The notes: generated by a model not told the origin, from the letters alone. Numbered from the stretch's first letter, positions 31,638 through 42,210 are shown. The stretch: DNA of 46,280 nt from Gemmatimonadota bacterium (GCA_028875335.1 JAPPEF010000016.1:1-46280); one strand, 5' to 3'. Translations and numbers: made by a program.

Positions 31638-32132
31638 TCACGTCGGACTGACGCCTCCCATTTTGCAGACTTCCTTCCACTCCTGCTCGGCGACCGGCTG
31701 GATCGAGAGCCGCTGGCCCCGCTGCACCACCCGCATGTCGGCGAGCTTATCGTTGGCCTTGAGGTCTGCGAGGTGAACAAACCGTTTGAATTTGCGTTTC
31801 CACTTCACGTCGAAGGAAAACCAGCGCGGCTCGTCCTCAGTGGATTTTTCGTCGTAGTAGTGGTGCTTGTCGTCGAATTGACTGGGATCGGGATACCCCG
31901 CTCTTGTAATCGTCGCGATTCCAGCAATCCCCGGCTCGTCGCAGTTGGAATGATAAAAGAACGCCAGGTCTCCCTTTCCCATGTCGTCGCGGATGAGATT
32001 GCGCGCTTGATAGTTGCGCACACCCCGCCAGTAGCCCGTGCTTTGCGGACGCGTCTTCAGCTCGTCAAAGGAACACTCGTCGAATTCGCACTTGACGAGC
32101 CAGTACTTTTTCCCCCGCTTGCTCACAGCCAT
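31638..32132 (-). CDS. EVE-domain protein (YTH-like modified-base reader)
   Basis: The protein is 164 aa from MAVSKRGKKYWLVKCE, overlapping the upstream isomerase gene end by 10 bp. KYWLVKCEFDECSFDEL, TGYWRGVRNYQARNLIRDDMGKGDLAFFYHSN and GIAGIATITRAGYPDPSQFD match EVE (PF01878), a PUA-like fold related to YTH that binds modified bases in DNA or RNA. EVE proteins often belong to modification-dependent restriction systems or stand alone. Being inside a sugar-catabolism operon suggests passenger status or polar transcription rather than a pathway role. Confidence 0.92.
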   Translation of the reverse strand: MAVSKRGKKYWLVKCEFDECSFDELKTRPQSTGYWRGVRNYQARNLIRDDMGKGDLAFFYHSNCDEPGIAGIATITRAGYPDPSQFDDKHHYYDEKSTEDEPRWFSFDVKWKRKFKRFVHLADLKANDKLADMRVVQRGQRLSIQPVAEQEWKEVCKMGGVSPT

Positions 32133-32938
32133 TCCTCGACCACTTCCCGCGTCTTTGCAATGCCCTCCCACTCGTCTCCGGGGCTAGAAAAAATCAGCGA
32201 GTACGGCCCGGCGAACCCCGCGTCGCTGGCCAGCCGGAGACAGTGATCAAAATCCTCGCGGTCCATCTGGCCCACTGCGGAGAAATCAGCCTTGGCGTGT
32301 ACAGAAGTCGCCCTCGGCAGAATCGCCGCCAGATCGCGGTATTTGTCCGGCCCCTTGAAGTTGCCAAAGTCAGCGCATAGGCCGACCTCGCCGTTGCACA
32401 AGTCGAGGACCGCGTTGAGCGCTTCGACAGACGTACCCAGCGTCCGAAAATTCTCCGTCATCACCCCAATACCCAAAGTGCGACCAAAGCTGGCGAGTGC
32501 CCGCAAATTCGCCGCGCTGACCTGCACGGCTTCGCCGTCACTTGCCTCCCCGGCGATCACCCGTACGCACTGCGCGCCACAGCGGGCGGCGATCTCCATC
32601 CACTCGCGTACCCAAGCCACTTCTTTTGCGCGTCGGGCCGCATCGGGGTGGGCAATGTCGCCAGCGTCAATCAGCACGCTGAAAAGCTCGACGCCGCTGT
32701 CGGCAAGTGCCCGCAGCAACTGGCTGATATAAGCATCGTCGAGTCGCGGGAAGTGGAAGTGGCAAATCTCCAACAGGCCGATGCCGCGTACGGCGAGTTG
32801 TGCCGGTAGCTCTAACAAGGTGAGTTCGCCCTGCCCAGTCCCTTCCAGCACCGCCTCGCCCTTGAGGTCGGGCCACTGGTACATCGACGCCCCTAACGTC
32901 CGGTGCAAGCTCCAAGACGACGTTGCTATGCGCGTCAT
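32123..32938 (-). CDS. Sugar phosphate isomerase/epimerase-family TIM barrel
   Basis: The protein is 271 aa from MTRIATSSWSLHRTLG; a longer reading lacks family support. AP-endonuclease-2-like barrel (PF01261): LLEICHFHFPRL, FSVLIDAGDI, VRVIAGEAS, VMTENFRTL (metal glutamate), LCADFGNFKG (metal aspartate), VHAKADFS (histidine), and YSLIFSSPGDE in place of the usual glutamate strand. Members include hexulose-phosphate epimerase, xylose-isomerase-like enzymes and inosose dehydratase (IolE). An IolE-like or ketose epimerase role would fit the nearby IolD-like enzyme, but it is not proven. Confidence 0.86.
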   Translation of the reverse strand: MTRIATSSWSLHRTLGASMYQWPDLKGEAVLEGTGQGELTLLELPAQLAVRGIGLLEICHFHFPRLDDAYISQLLRALADSGVELFSVLIDAGDIAHPDAARRAKEVAWVREWMEIAARCGAQCVRVIAGEASDGEAVQVSAANLRALASFGRTLGIGVMTENFRTLGTSVEALNAVLDLCNGEVGLCADFGNFKGPDKYRDLAAILPRATSVHAKADFSAVGQMDREDFDHCLRLASDAGFAGPYSLIFSSPGDEWEGIAKTREVVEEWL

Positions 32939-32945
32939 TACATCC

Positions 32946-33647
32946 TCACAGGCTAATTTTAGTAACCCATCCAGACGTGGCATCGCAATAGATCAAATCC
33001 TCACCAAAAATCGACAGCCCATGCGGCTCAGGGTCGCTGTCGGGCACCACAACTCGATCCAACTCGGCCCCACTCTCCACGTCGAGCTTGACGATTGCGC
33101 GGTCGGACGTATGCACTACCCAGATGCCGTCGGCGACCCGCACTACGCCGTGCGCACGCCCGTAGGGCAGATCCAGCACGTGCTCGACCGACCAGCCGGC
33201 GATCTTGACTTTGCTCAGCGTCTGGCTCTTGAGAGTGGTAATCCACACGTGCCCTTCTTCAAACGGATCGTACTCCATCCCGTGCACCCCGCCTCCGCCG
33301 GGCACCGGATAGCGATTGCGAGTCGCGCCAGTGTCCGGATCGACCTCAAAAATTTCTCCCGCGCCTTGCTCGGCGTCCGTCGGCCGTGCGGGCCGCCAGA
33401 GCGTACCCGCCCCATTGGCCGCCAACCACAGCGAACCGCCGCCCCAAGCCATACCACTGGTATTGGACGACTCGCTGGGGATATCGCGGATCAGGCGGGT
33501 GACGCCGTATTCAGACGGCTCGGCGATTTCGATCAGCGCCACCCGGTCGGTAATTTGGTCGGTAATCCACAGTCCTTCTTCTACTACTTGCAGCGCGTTG
33601 GGCACCCCGTAGGGGGCGCGGAAGAGCTTCTCTACGGTCCTACTCAT
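32946..33647 (-). CDS. Beta-propeller protein (SMP-30/virginiamycin-lyase-like)
   Basis: The protein is 233 aa from MSRTVEKLFRAP after AGGAGACG. It contains four to five WxxD/E-type propeller repeats: GLWITDQITDRVALIEI, GSLWLAANGAGTLWR, HVWITTLKSQTLSKVKI, GIWVVHTSDRAIVKLDV and DLIYCDATSGWVTKISL. HGMEYDP and DPEPHGLSI histidines face the centre as in Vgb-like lyases or gluconolactonases. It has no signal peptide. Probable cytoplasmic lactonase or lyase of the cluster. The gap to the next gene is 7 bp. Confidence 0.75.
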   Translation of the reverse strand: MSRTVEKLFRAPYGVPNALQVVEEGLWITDQITDRVALIEIAEPSEYGVTRLIRDIPSESSNTSGMAWGGGSLWLAANGAGTLWRPARPTDAEQGAGEIFEVDPDTGATRNRYPVPGGGGVHGMEYDPFEEGHVWITTLKSQTLSKVKIAGWSVEHVLDLPYGRAHGVVRVADGIWVVHTSDRAIVKLDVESGAELDRVVVPDSDPEPHGLSIFGEDLIYCDATSGWVTKISL

Positions 33648-33661
33648 CGTCGTCTCCTGAG

Positions 33662-34633
33662 TCAGTTGTCCCACACCAACAACACCGCCATCGTCTCGCC
33701 CAATCGGTTGTAGAGCAGATCGAAGGCTGCTGCTGCTTCGGTGTAGGGGAAGCGGTGGGTGATCATCTTGGCGAATTGGATTTGGTTCGTAGCCAACAGT
33801 TCTAGCGTACGCGCCGATCCTTCGGGCCGCCGGCTGGCGTCGAGATAGCTGCCCACGAGGCGCTTGCCCATGATTTTTTCCGAGTAGAGCGGCAGGGGTT
33901 CGTTTTCGTACAGGCCCAGCACCTGCAAGAGGCCGCCGCTCTTGAGCATGTCCTGCGCCTCGGCAAAAGCCTGCGCCCCGGCCCGCCCACCCACGGCTTC
34001 GACCACTATGTCAGCACCCTTCCCGTCCGTCAACTCCAAAACCTGTGCGACAGAGTCACCGGCACTGGCGTCGATCACCTCGTCAACCCCTAACTCGCGC
34101 GCCAGTTCGCAGCGCAAGGGCAAGGCATCGATCCCGATGACGCGCCCCGCGCCCTGTGCCTTGGCCGCCTGCATACAACCGCTGCCGACCAAGCCCTGCC
34201 CCTGAATGACCATGACATCGTCTGGCCCGGCCTCAGTCTCCCACATCCACAGGACTGAACTGGTTCCCAGCGGCCAAAAGGTGCCCGCCTCGGGCGACAA
34301 GCCTGCCGGTAAGCGCACGGCCGCAGGCTGGTGCCGGCTGGCTCCGACCTCGACCGCCACGTATTCGGCGTGCGGCGCGAGAGCCGCGACCAAATCGCCG
34401 ATTTTGAACTCTTCAACCTCCGCGCCCACCTCTGCGACCCGGCCCACCAGCGAGTAGCCCATGGAGCGGTGGTCAATAGCCTCTTCGCGCACGTAGCGCC
34501 GCCAAATCTCCGAGCCACGGCTGATCAGCGAACATTCGGCGCGAATTAAAATCTCGGTCGGGGCAATGGCCGGAGTCTCGACCTCTTCTACTACGATATT
34601 ATAGGCCCCTGCGGGCTTGGCGATGCGTTTCAT
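33662..34633 (-). CDS. Second MDR-family dehydrogenase, BchC/threonine-dehydrogenase-like
   Basis: The protein is 323 aa from MKRIAKPAGAYNIVVEE, with AGGAGG upstream. GroES-like N-domain: ILIRAECSLISRGSEIWRRY, where the usual GxCGTD zinc motif is replaced by CSLISRGSE, as in zinc-free sugar or bacteriochlorin dehydrogenases. GYSLVGRVAEVG follows. The Rossmann motif VIQGQGLVGSGCMQAAKA has GQGLVG. KGADIVVEAVGG is typical. The NAD(P)-dependent oxidation of a polyol or sugar acid is inferred. It precedes the beta-propeller gene by 14 bp. Upstream is a terminator, so it has its own promoter. Confidence 0.86.
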   Translation of the reverse strand: MKRIAKPAGAYNIVVEEVETPAIAPTEILIRAECSLISRGSEIWRRYVREEAIDHRSMGYSLVGRVAEVGAEVEEFKIGDLVAALAPHAEYVAVEVGASRHQPAAVRLPAGLSPEAGTFWPLGTSSVLWMWETEAGPDDVMVIQGQGLVGSGCMQAAKAQGAGRVIGIDALPLRCELARELGVDEVIDASAGDSVAQVLELTDGKGADIVVEAVGGRAGAQAFAEAQDMLKSGGLLQVLGLYENEPLPLYSEKIMGKRLVGSYLDASRRPEGSARTLELLATNQIQFAKMITHRFPYTEAAAAFDLLYNRLGETMAVLLVWDN

Positions 34634-34699
34634 AGACAGCCTCCTCGCGGACAATATGGCAAAAATACCGCGTGGGAACCAACTTAGGGCAGCGCGAAC

Positions 34700-34740
34700 A
34701 AAAAAACCGGGCGCACCCACTAAGGTGGGGTGCGCCCGGC
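34700..34740 (-). terminator. Strong Rho-independent terminator
   Basis: On the minus strand a 12-bp perfect GC-rich stem (CCGGGCGCACCC at 34707-34718 with GGGTGCGCCCGG at 34728-34739) is followed by TTTTTTT (34700-34706). It would stop transcripts arriving from the right, separating the next dehydrogenase gene. Confidence 0.92.
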
Positions 34741-34999
34741 TGTACTCTCAGAAGCTATGCCGCCGAGGCGACTGTGCTTCTGACCAGGTAGTAGATCACC
34801 TGGAGTTGATCAGGTGATCAACCTCCCTGCGGTACGATTACAACTCAATGGACCACCTCCTTTCGCTTGTGCGCGCCTCATATCCATACTCCAACTCTGC
34901 GCGTCGTTGCGGCCAATTACAAAGTCGGGTTGGCCCGCTCGCGTAGCCTCGAGCCTCAGCGTGGCGGTAACAGGAGCTTGTGGCCCCCGAACTCGACTT
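34700..34999 (-). ncRNA. Candidate small RNA or short-peptide transcript
   Basis: About 300 nt between a promoter-like sequence (TTGACA at 35030-35035, CATATT at 35006-35011, 18-bp spacing) and the strong terminator at 34700-34740. It holds no convincing gene. On the minus strand it contains AAAGGAGGTGG (34851-34861), a perfect ribosome-binding-like sequence not followed by a good start codon. It also has two further inverted repeats, GATCACCT/AGGTGATC (34794-34819) and CAGAAGC/GCTTCTG (34749-34782). An RNA with three hairpins or a very short leader peptide are both possible. Confidence 0.5.
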
Positions 35000-35005
35000 G
35001 CATTT

Positions 35006-35035
35006 AATATGACAAACGCCGCAGAACCATGTCAA
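35006..35035 (-). promoter_or_regulatory. Sigma70-like promoter for the orphan transcript
   Basis: Minus-strand TTGACA (35030-35035, consensus -35) and CATATT (35006-35011, 4 of 6 matches to the -10) are 18 bp apart, giving a start near 34999. The -35 element overlaps the stop codon of the Gfo/Idh gene. Confidence 0.5.
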
Positions 35036-36024
35036 ATGCTTTTTACTTTTACAGGCTGCCCGCTAGCGGCTGAGGCCCATGCTGCTTCGGTCAGTTCAAT
35101 GACCCGCAGGCCGCATTCGGGGGGTACCTGCACTTGGTCGCGGCCGAGAATCGCGTCGATGAAATTCTGGTCGGGCGTCGTCGAGCCGGGCAAGTTATTT
35201 ACTTCGTACACCTCGTTGCTGTGCTGCGTTTTGTAAAAGATCTGTCCCTGGCGGATATAGACCACGGCCTTGGTTCCCCAGATGGTGATGTCCTCCCACA
35301 TCCCGCCGGTCGGCGAGTTGCCCACCACCGCAATCGTCCCCAGCGCACCGTTGCGAAAGCGCAGCGACAGCGCCGAGTTGATGTCCACCTCGGAATCGAA
35401 ATACTCCATGTAGGCCTGCACCTCTGCCACCTCCAGCCCGGTCATCCACAACGCAATGTCCAGTAGGTGGCTTCCCGAGTCGTTGAGCTGTCCGCCGCCC
35501 GACAGCGCCATTTGCTGCCGCCACAGCCCTATCGTCACTTGATACCACTTCTGGTCTTGGAGCGCCGATATAAACTGGATATCCCCCAATTCCCCGGCCG
35601 CAATCTGGTTGCGCACATAGCGGTACTGCGCCTGCAAGTGCCGCTGATAGGAGATCATCACGACCTTGCTGGTCTCCTCTGATTTGGCGATAACTTGGCG
35701 CGCGTGATCGACAGTACAGACCATCGGCTTTTCAGTCAGCACATGCAGCCCTTTGTCCAGCGCGGCCATAATCTGCTCAAAGTGCAATGTGTGTGGCGTG
35801 GAAATCTCTACCGCGTCCAGTTCGACTTGCTCCAGCATCTCTTGATAGTGGGTAAACTCCGGCAACTCCGCGGCCTGCGCATGGCGCTCTTTGGCCCGCT
35901 GCAGGCTGGCCTGATCCACATCGCACAAAGCCACCACTTCTGCCTCGGGGATGTCGAGCACTCGGCCTATATGCCCGCTGGCATTTCCACCACAGCCGAT
36001 AAATCCCACGCGAATCTTGTCCAT
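35032..36024 (-). CDS. Gfo/Idh/MocA-family NAD(P)-dependent oxidoreductase
   Basis: The protein is 330 aa from MDKIRVGFIGCGGNASGHI. The nucleotide fold motif is GFIGCGGNASGH, and EKPMVCTVDHARQVI carries the family EKP motif. The C-domain GGGQLNDSGSHLLDIALWMTG contains the catalytic-type aspartate and histidine, and MEYFDSEVDINSALSLRF follows. It oxidises or isomerises a sugar or cyclitol. The IolD-like, sugar isomerase and PhyH genes nearby support inositol- or sugar-acid-type chemistry. The start follows metG by 41 bp with AGAGAGGAAG. Confidence 0.9.
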   Translation of the reverse strand: MDKIRVGFIGCGGNASGHIGRVLDIPEAEVVALCDVDQASLQRAKERHAQAAELPEFTHYQEMLEQVELDAVEISTPHTLHFEQIMAALDKGLHVLTEKPMVCTVDHARQVIAKSEETSKVVMISYQRHLQAQYRYVRNQIAAGELGDIQFISALQDQKWYQVTIGLWRQQMALSGGGQLNDSGSHLLDIALWMTGLEVAEVQAYMEYFDSEVDINSALSLRFRNGALGTIAVVGNSPTGGMWEDITIWGTKAVVYIRQGQIFYKTQHSNEVYEVNNLPGSTTPDQNFIDAILGRDQVQVPPECGLRVIELTEAAWASAASGQPVKVKSI

Positions 36025-36064
36025 CTTCCTCTCTTTTCCGTTTGGTTGAAGAGGCCGCCGGTGA

Positions 36065-38032
<1,968 letters not shown>

Positions 38033-38060
38033 TCAAGGCGGGACGCGCGTTGGGGTTGCA

Positions 38061-38843
38061 TCACCCTTGATAAACGCGCGGCATCAAAAGCTGGCCATTG
38101 CGAGCCAGAGGTAAGCCGGCAAAGGCGCAGGAGTTGCCCCATTGGTCAATGGTAGCCGCTGTTTTGTACTCGTTGATGATAGCGTGGCGGGCGCGCGGCG
38201 TGTAGTTGTGGCCGGCGCGGTGGACGACGAGGACGTGAATGATCGCCACGTCGCCCGGCTCGGCTTCCAAGACGACCTGCTCACTGGCGGGAACGTACTC
38301 GTCGGGGATAGTGTGGCTCTTTTCTACAGTGGGGTACTCGCCCTTGAGGTGGCTGCCCGGCAGGACCTCGGTGGCCCCCGCCTCAAATCCACTCGGATCG
38401 AGGTACGTAATGGCCGCGGCCAAGTCTGGCTCGGTGTGGCGCTCGTACGGCCAGTCTTGGTGCCAACTCTGGGTGCAGGCAAAGCCGGGGGGTTTGTTGC
38501 GGATCTTGCCGTTGTGGAAATCGAGGTCCTGGCCCAAAAGATCGACCATGACCGAGACGATGCGCGGCTCAGTGAACTGATCGAACCAGTAGTCGCCAGC
38601 CAACGTCTGATCCATCATGCCGACGACGTTGCGCGGGTTGAAGGGGTCGGGAACGTAGCCGTCCGGCGCGTCCATGAAGGAGTACCTGACGTTCTTGGGC
38701 CGGTTTTCGATCTCGGTCACCAAGCGGTGAAACTCGCCGCGCATCTGCTCCATCTCCGTCGGGCCATAGAAGCCTTTGAGCAAGAGATAGCCGTTGTCGT
38801 CGAAGAACTGCTTCTGCTCGGGGTCTAAAATGAGCAAGCTCAT
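38061..38843 (-). CDS. PhyH-family Fe(II)/2-oxoglutarate dioxygenase
   Basis: A 260-aa protein with the complete facial triad. His and Asp are in SWHQDWPY, and the distal His is in VVHRAGHNYTPRARH with the 2-oxoglutarate arginine following. FEAGATEVLPGSHLKGEY is the family core. Contrast with the HGG-type relative at 27.2 kb. It would hydroxylate a small molecule; phytanoyl-CoA itself is not implied. The stop is 94 bp from the metG start. The start region overlaps the MFS gene by 4 bp (38840-38843), forming a transporter-enzyme pair. Confidence 0.9.
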   Translation of the reverse strand: MSLLILDPEQKQFFDDNGYLLLKGFYGPTEMEQMRGEFHRLVTEIENRPKNVRYSFMDAPDGYVPDPFNPRNVVGMMDQTLAGDYWFDQFTEPRIVSVMVDLLGQDLDFHNGKIRNKPPGFACTQSWHQDWPYERHTEPDLAAAITYLDPSGFEAGATEVLPGSHLKGEYPTVEKSHTIPDEYVPASEQVVLEAEPGDVAIIHVLVVHRAGHNYTPRARHAIINEYKTAATIDQWGNSCAFAGLPLARNGQLLMPRVYQG

Positions 38844-39994
38844 GGTGCGGTGTCCTTTGCGGTTGAGCGGCTGGGTAGGAAGAAGGCCAGCCCAGCGGGC
38901 AATATCGGCAGCAGGGCTAGGTATTTCAAGGTCTCAGCCACACCGACCTGGTCGCCGAAATGGCCAATCAGCGGCAGCGCAAGGCTGGCCAAGCCCCAGC
39001 TAAAGCCCAGCGGCAGGCTGGAGACCAAACCCGAATTTTCCGGTGAAAACTCTTGAGCCAAGGCGACCATAATCGAGTTGGAAGACAGCAGCAGGCCGCC
39101 GCCCACAAAAAGCAGGCTGTAGCTGGCCAGCATTCCCTCGACATAGATAAAGGCGTAGAGCGGCGGCACCGAACACAGCAGCGATCCCCAGACCAGCGGT
39201 TTAGGATCGACGCGATCGGCGAGATAGCCAACGATGAGCGCGCCGACCACGCCAGCGATATTGTAGATTCCCAGGGGGATGCCGCCCGCGACGAGACCGA
39301 GGCCGCGCTCCTGGGCCATGAGCGTCAAAAATGTGGCAAAGCCCAGTCCCGACACCGAGCGCAGAACGACGATCACGGTGATCAGCACGAGGGGACCCGC
39401 TTGGTCGCCGAGACTGCGCCATTGGGCCGTGCTTCTGCCGTCGGCGAAGTTGGGGTTGCCCAGCGGTACCGCACGCCAGACGAGCAAAAGGAACAACAGA
39501 CCGGGAATGGACAGGTAGGGCAGAGATTCTAGCCCGAAAGAGTTAGTGTACGCCGGGGCCCACAGCGGCGTTAGACCCAGCCCCAGCGTCCCGCCAAAGA
39601 TAAAGAGCGCCAAACCGAAGGAACGGCGCGGCCCGCTGAGTTCACCAGCCAGCGAAAAGACTTGGGGGTGGAAAGCGGCGACCCCGAGCCCACCCAGCGT
39701 CAGGATGCCGACGAGAGTCAGGTAATTGTGAGCCAGCCCCATGAGCGGGGAGAAAATGGTCGCCAAGGCCAAGCCACCGACGATCAGCCAGCGCCAAGCC
39801 ATGCGGTCGGCCCACAAGCCCATGAGCGGTTGGCTGATATTGCATATGGAAACGATGGAACCCAAAAACCCAACTTGCGCCAAGCTCAGCCCCAAGTTGA
39901 CCTTGATCAGGGGCAGCAGCGGGGCCAACATCGTGGCGTAGCTATCGACGCAAAAATGCGAGACCGAGATGACGAACAAGCGGAGTTTTTGCAT
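38840..39994 (-). CDS. MFS transporter
   Basis: A 384-aa inner-membrane permease with about 12 hydrophobic helices. Typical MFS loop motifs are present, such as GLWADRMAWRW between helices 2 and 3 and GYLADRVDPKP between helices 8 and 9. The N-terminus MQKLRLFVISVSHFCVDSYATMLAPLLPLI resembles the fosmidomycin-resistance/FsR-like branch. It is translationally coupled to the PhyH gene, so uptake or export of the dioxygenase substrate is plausible. Confidence 0.86.
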   Translation of the reverse strand: MQKLRLFVISVSHFCVDSYATMLAPLLPLIKVNLGLSLAQVGFLGSIVSICNISQPLMGLWADRMAWRWLIVGGLALATIFSPLMGLAHNYLTLVGILTLGGLGVAAFHPQVFSLAGELSGPRRSFGLALFIFGGTLGLGLTPLWAPAYTNSFGLESLPYLSIPGLLFLLLVWRAVPLGNPNFADGRSTAQWRSLGDQAGPLVLITVIVVLRSVSGLGFATFLTLMAQERGLGLVAGGIPLGIYNIAGVVGALIVGYLADRVDPKPLVWGSLLCSVPPLYAFIYVEGMLASYSLLFVGGGLLLSSNSIMVALAQEFSPENSGLVSSLPLGFSWGLASLALPLIGHFGDQVGVAETLKYLALLPILPAGLAFFLPSRSTAKDTAP

Positions 39995-40003
39995 TCGCCT
40001 AGT

Positions 40004-41221
40004 CTAAACCGTAACCCCTGTTCCGTCCAGACGGCGGCAGAGGCCAAAGGCACCGAGCGCACCGAGCGCTGTGAGGGCCGTGCCGAGATAGAAGGGCAGG
40101 GCAGCATTTATCTCGATCAGGTAGCCGCCGAGCAAGCTGCCGACCACCATCGAGCCGCTCCAAGCGAAGTGGCCCAAGCCGACGAGGCGGTTTTTTTCTT
40201 CGGGAGCGGCGACGTCGTTGATAAGCCGGGGAATCAGCGTCGAGACGGCCCACGCCGTAGCCGTGAGAGCGGTACCGCAGACGAAGAGGCCGACGAGGGA
40301 ATCGTGCCACAGGGCCAGTCCCAAAGCGCTGAGGAAGACGCCGGACGCCGAGCTGAGGAGCGGTGCGGTGCGGCCGAGGCGGTCATTGAGATAGCCAACG
40401 CTGAGCTGGCAGCAGGCGGCAGCGACCAGCGAAACAGCGGCAAAATACGCGGGTAGAGATTCGCTTTCGCCGACTCGGTAGATCAGCAGGGGCAGCGCCA
40501 GCGTCGCCATGCCCCAGAAGGTAGTGATGGTCAGGCGCAGACTGAGCAGGAGGTGCACATTGCCGCGGCCCAAAAGCGGGCGGTAGGCCGTCCACGTACT
40601 GAGGCGCGCCGTCTGTTCAGTGGTCGAGCTAGGCGCGTCGCCGGGCAACAACGTAAAAGCTAGGGCGACTACCGCAACCACGCCAATGCACATGGCAGCG
40701 CCGATCTGGGCAAAGGAATAGGCGGTTTTAACCAAGCCAGTACAAAAGCTGCCGAGCGCGTTGCCGAGCGTATTGCTGAGAAAGTAGAGGGCACCGCCCA
40801 AACCGAGTCGAGCGGGACTGACGGCGGTGATAAGGATGCTCTGCCCAGCCGTGGACCAAGGGCCGCTAGCCGCGCCCATCACCAAGAGCAAGCACGAGAG
40901 TCCCCAAGGGTCTGCGGTGCGAAAGACCAAGCCGGTGAATGCGCTGCCGACGAGGCCGATCATCAAGGTCGCCTTGCGGCCAAAGCGGTCGCAGAGTCGG
41001 CCGGCGACCACGGCAAATATGCCGCCTAAGAGCAGCATCAGGCCGCGCAGGTACCCAGTAAACCACGGCGGCCGCGCCAAGTCGGCTTCGATATAGACGG
41101 GAAAGAGCGCTTGGAAGGGGGCGACGAGAAAGCTCTCGAAAAAGTAAATCAAACAAAGGGCCAGGAAAGCGCGGCTGAGCAGCCCGCCTTCCTGGCCCGT
41201 GGTCGCAGACGCTGAGTCCAA
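40004..41221 (-). CDS. MFS transporter, second of a tandem pair
   Basis: A 405-aa protein with 12 predicted helices. GRLCDRFGRKATLMIG is the classic MFS loop 2-3 motif, repeated as GYLNDRLGRTAPL in the second half. The assumed start is TTG at 41221, placed 3 bp after the FAH gene stop, so coupled translation is likely; no other start gives the first helix. It differs from its neighbour enough to be an independent permease. Substrate unknown. Confidence 0.84.
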   Translation of the reverse strand: MDSASATTGQEGGLLSRAFLALCLIYFFESFLVAPFQALFPVYIEADLARPPWFTGYLRGLMLLLGGIFAVVAGRLCDRFGRKATLMIGLVGSAFTGLVFRTADPWGLSCLLLVMGAASGPWSTAGQSILITAVSPARLGLGGALYFLSNTLGNALGSFCTGLVKTAYSFAQIGAAMCIGVVAVVALAFTLLPGDAPSSTTEQTARLSTWTAYRPLLGRGNVHLLLSLRLTITTFWGMATLALPLLIYRVGESESLPAYFAAVSLVAAACCQLSVGYLNDRLGRTAPLLSSASGVFLSALGLALWHDSLVGLFVCGTALTATAWAVSTLIPRLINDVAAPEEKNRLVGLGHFAWSGSMVVGSLLGGYLIEINAALPFYLGTALTALGALGAFGLCRRLDGTGVTV

Positions 41222-41224
41222 GGG

Positions 41225-42184
41225 TTATTTCTTGCTCTTGGCGACCGAGTTTTTGAGTACGCCGATCCCGGAAATCTCGATTTCGACCTTGTCGCCGGGT
41301 TTCATAAAGGTGCCGGTGGTCGCGCCGACGCCCGATATGGTGCCGGTGCTGATCAGGTCGCCCGGTTCTAGGGTGATAATCGCCGAGATGTACTCGATGA
41401 TCCTATTGACCGGATAGAGCATCTGGCCGGTGTTGTTGTGTTGCTTGCGCTTGCCGTTGATGTACGTGCTGATATCGAGGACTTGGGGATTCTTGATCTC
41501 GTCCGAGGTGACGATCCACGGTCCCTGCGGGGCAAAAGTGTCGAGCCATTTGCCATTGAGCCAGTCGAACCACTCGTCGCGTGGGCGGCTATCGGTGCGC
41601 TTCTTGATGACCAACTCGCGCTCGGATACATCGTTCATAACGGTGTACCCGGCCACGTATCTGAGCGCGTCCTTGGCTTTGACTCCCTTGGTCTTGCGGC
41701 CGATGACTACGGCCAGCTCGCCTTCCCAGTCGATGCTGTTGGCGATCGGGGGAATGAGGATGCGATCCCCGGGACCGATAACTGTAGTGGTCGGCGGCTT
41801 CATAAAGACGCGCGGGGTTTCCTTGTCTTGGGCATCCATTTTGCCGCCGCCCTCTTCGATGTGGTCTTGATAGTTGCCGGCCAGGCAGAAGACCTTGCGC
41901 GGGTTGGGCACGGGAGCGCGGAGGCGGACCTTGTTGAGGGCGTGGATGGTCTTGCCGTTGGGTTCTTTATCTTCGGCGTACGCCGCGGCCTGTTTGGCGG
42001 CGCGCAGGCCCTTGGCACCAGCGCCGAGCAGGGCCAGCATGTCAGTAAAAAAGGGATGAGTCTTGCGCCTTTCTTGGCGGGCCAAGACGCGATCGGCAGC
42101 GGCGAGATCCACGACGATATTGTCGTCGCCAACTACTGCGCCCACGCGCTGTTCGCCAGCGGCAGAGTACGTGGCTAATTTCAC
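41225..42184 (-). CDS. Fumarylacetoacetate hydrolase (FAH)-family protein
   Basis: The protein is 319 aa from the GTG start at 42184 (MKLATYSAAGEQRVG). This start is chosen because GGAGGAAAT lies 7 nt upstream; the longer reading uses TTG and swallows that ribosome site. FAH C-domain features include KVFCLAGNYQDHIEE, the metal glutamates in DWEGELAVVIGR, VAGYTVMNDVSEREL, LISTGTISGVG and KPGDKVEIEISGIGVL. The family includes acylpyruvases, oxaloacetate decarboxylases and 2-keto-3-deoxy sugar acid hydrolases or dehydratases, which fits sugar-acid breakdown. Confidence 0.91.
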   Translation of the reverse strand: MKLATYSAAGEQRVGAVVGDDNIVVDLAAADRVLARQERRKTHPFFTDMLALLGAGAKGLRAAKQAAAYAEDKEPNGKTIHALNKVRLRAPVPNPRKVFCLAGNYQDHIEEGGGKMDAQDKETPRVFMKPPTTTVIGPGDRILIPPIANSIDWEGELAVVIGRKTKGVKAKDALRYVAGYTVMNDVSERELVIKKRTDSRPRDEWFDWLNGKWLDTFAPQGPWIVTSDEIKNPQVLDISTYINGKRKQHNNTGQMLYPVNRIIEYISAIITLEPGDLISTGTISGVGATTGTFMKPGDKVEIEISGIGVLKNSVAKSKK

Positions 42185-42210
42185 AATTTCCTCCGTATGC
42201 AAAGGGTTTC

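Noticed and set aside
34848..34862. AAAGGAGGTGG on the minus strand as part of a 16S rRNA fragment
   Set aside because: It is the ribosome-binding complement, not the rRNA sequence itself, and flanking bases do not match a 16S 3' end.
34838..35035. 65-codon minus-strand frame across the orphan transcript
   Set aside because: Cysteine- and arginine-rich chance composition. It starts upstream of the predicted promoter -10 and overlaps the Gfo/Idh end.
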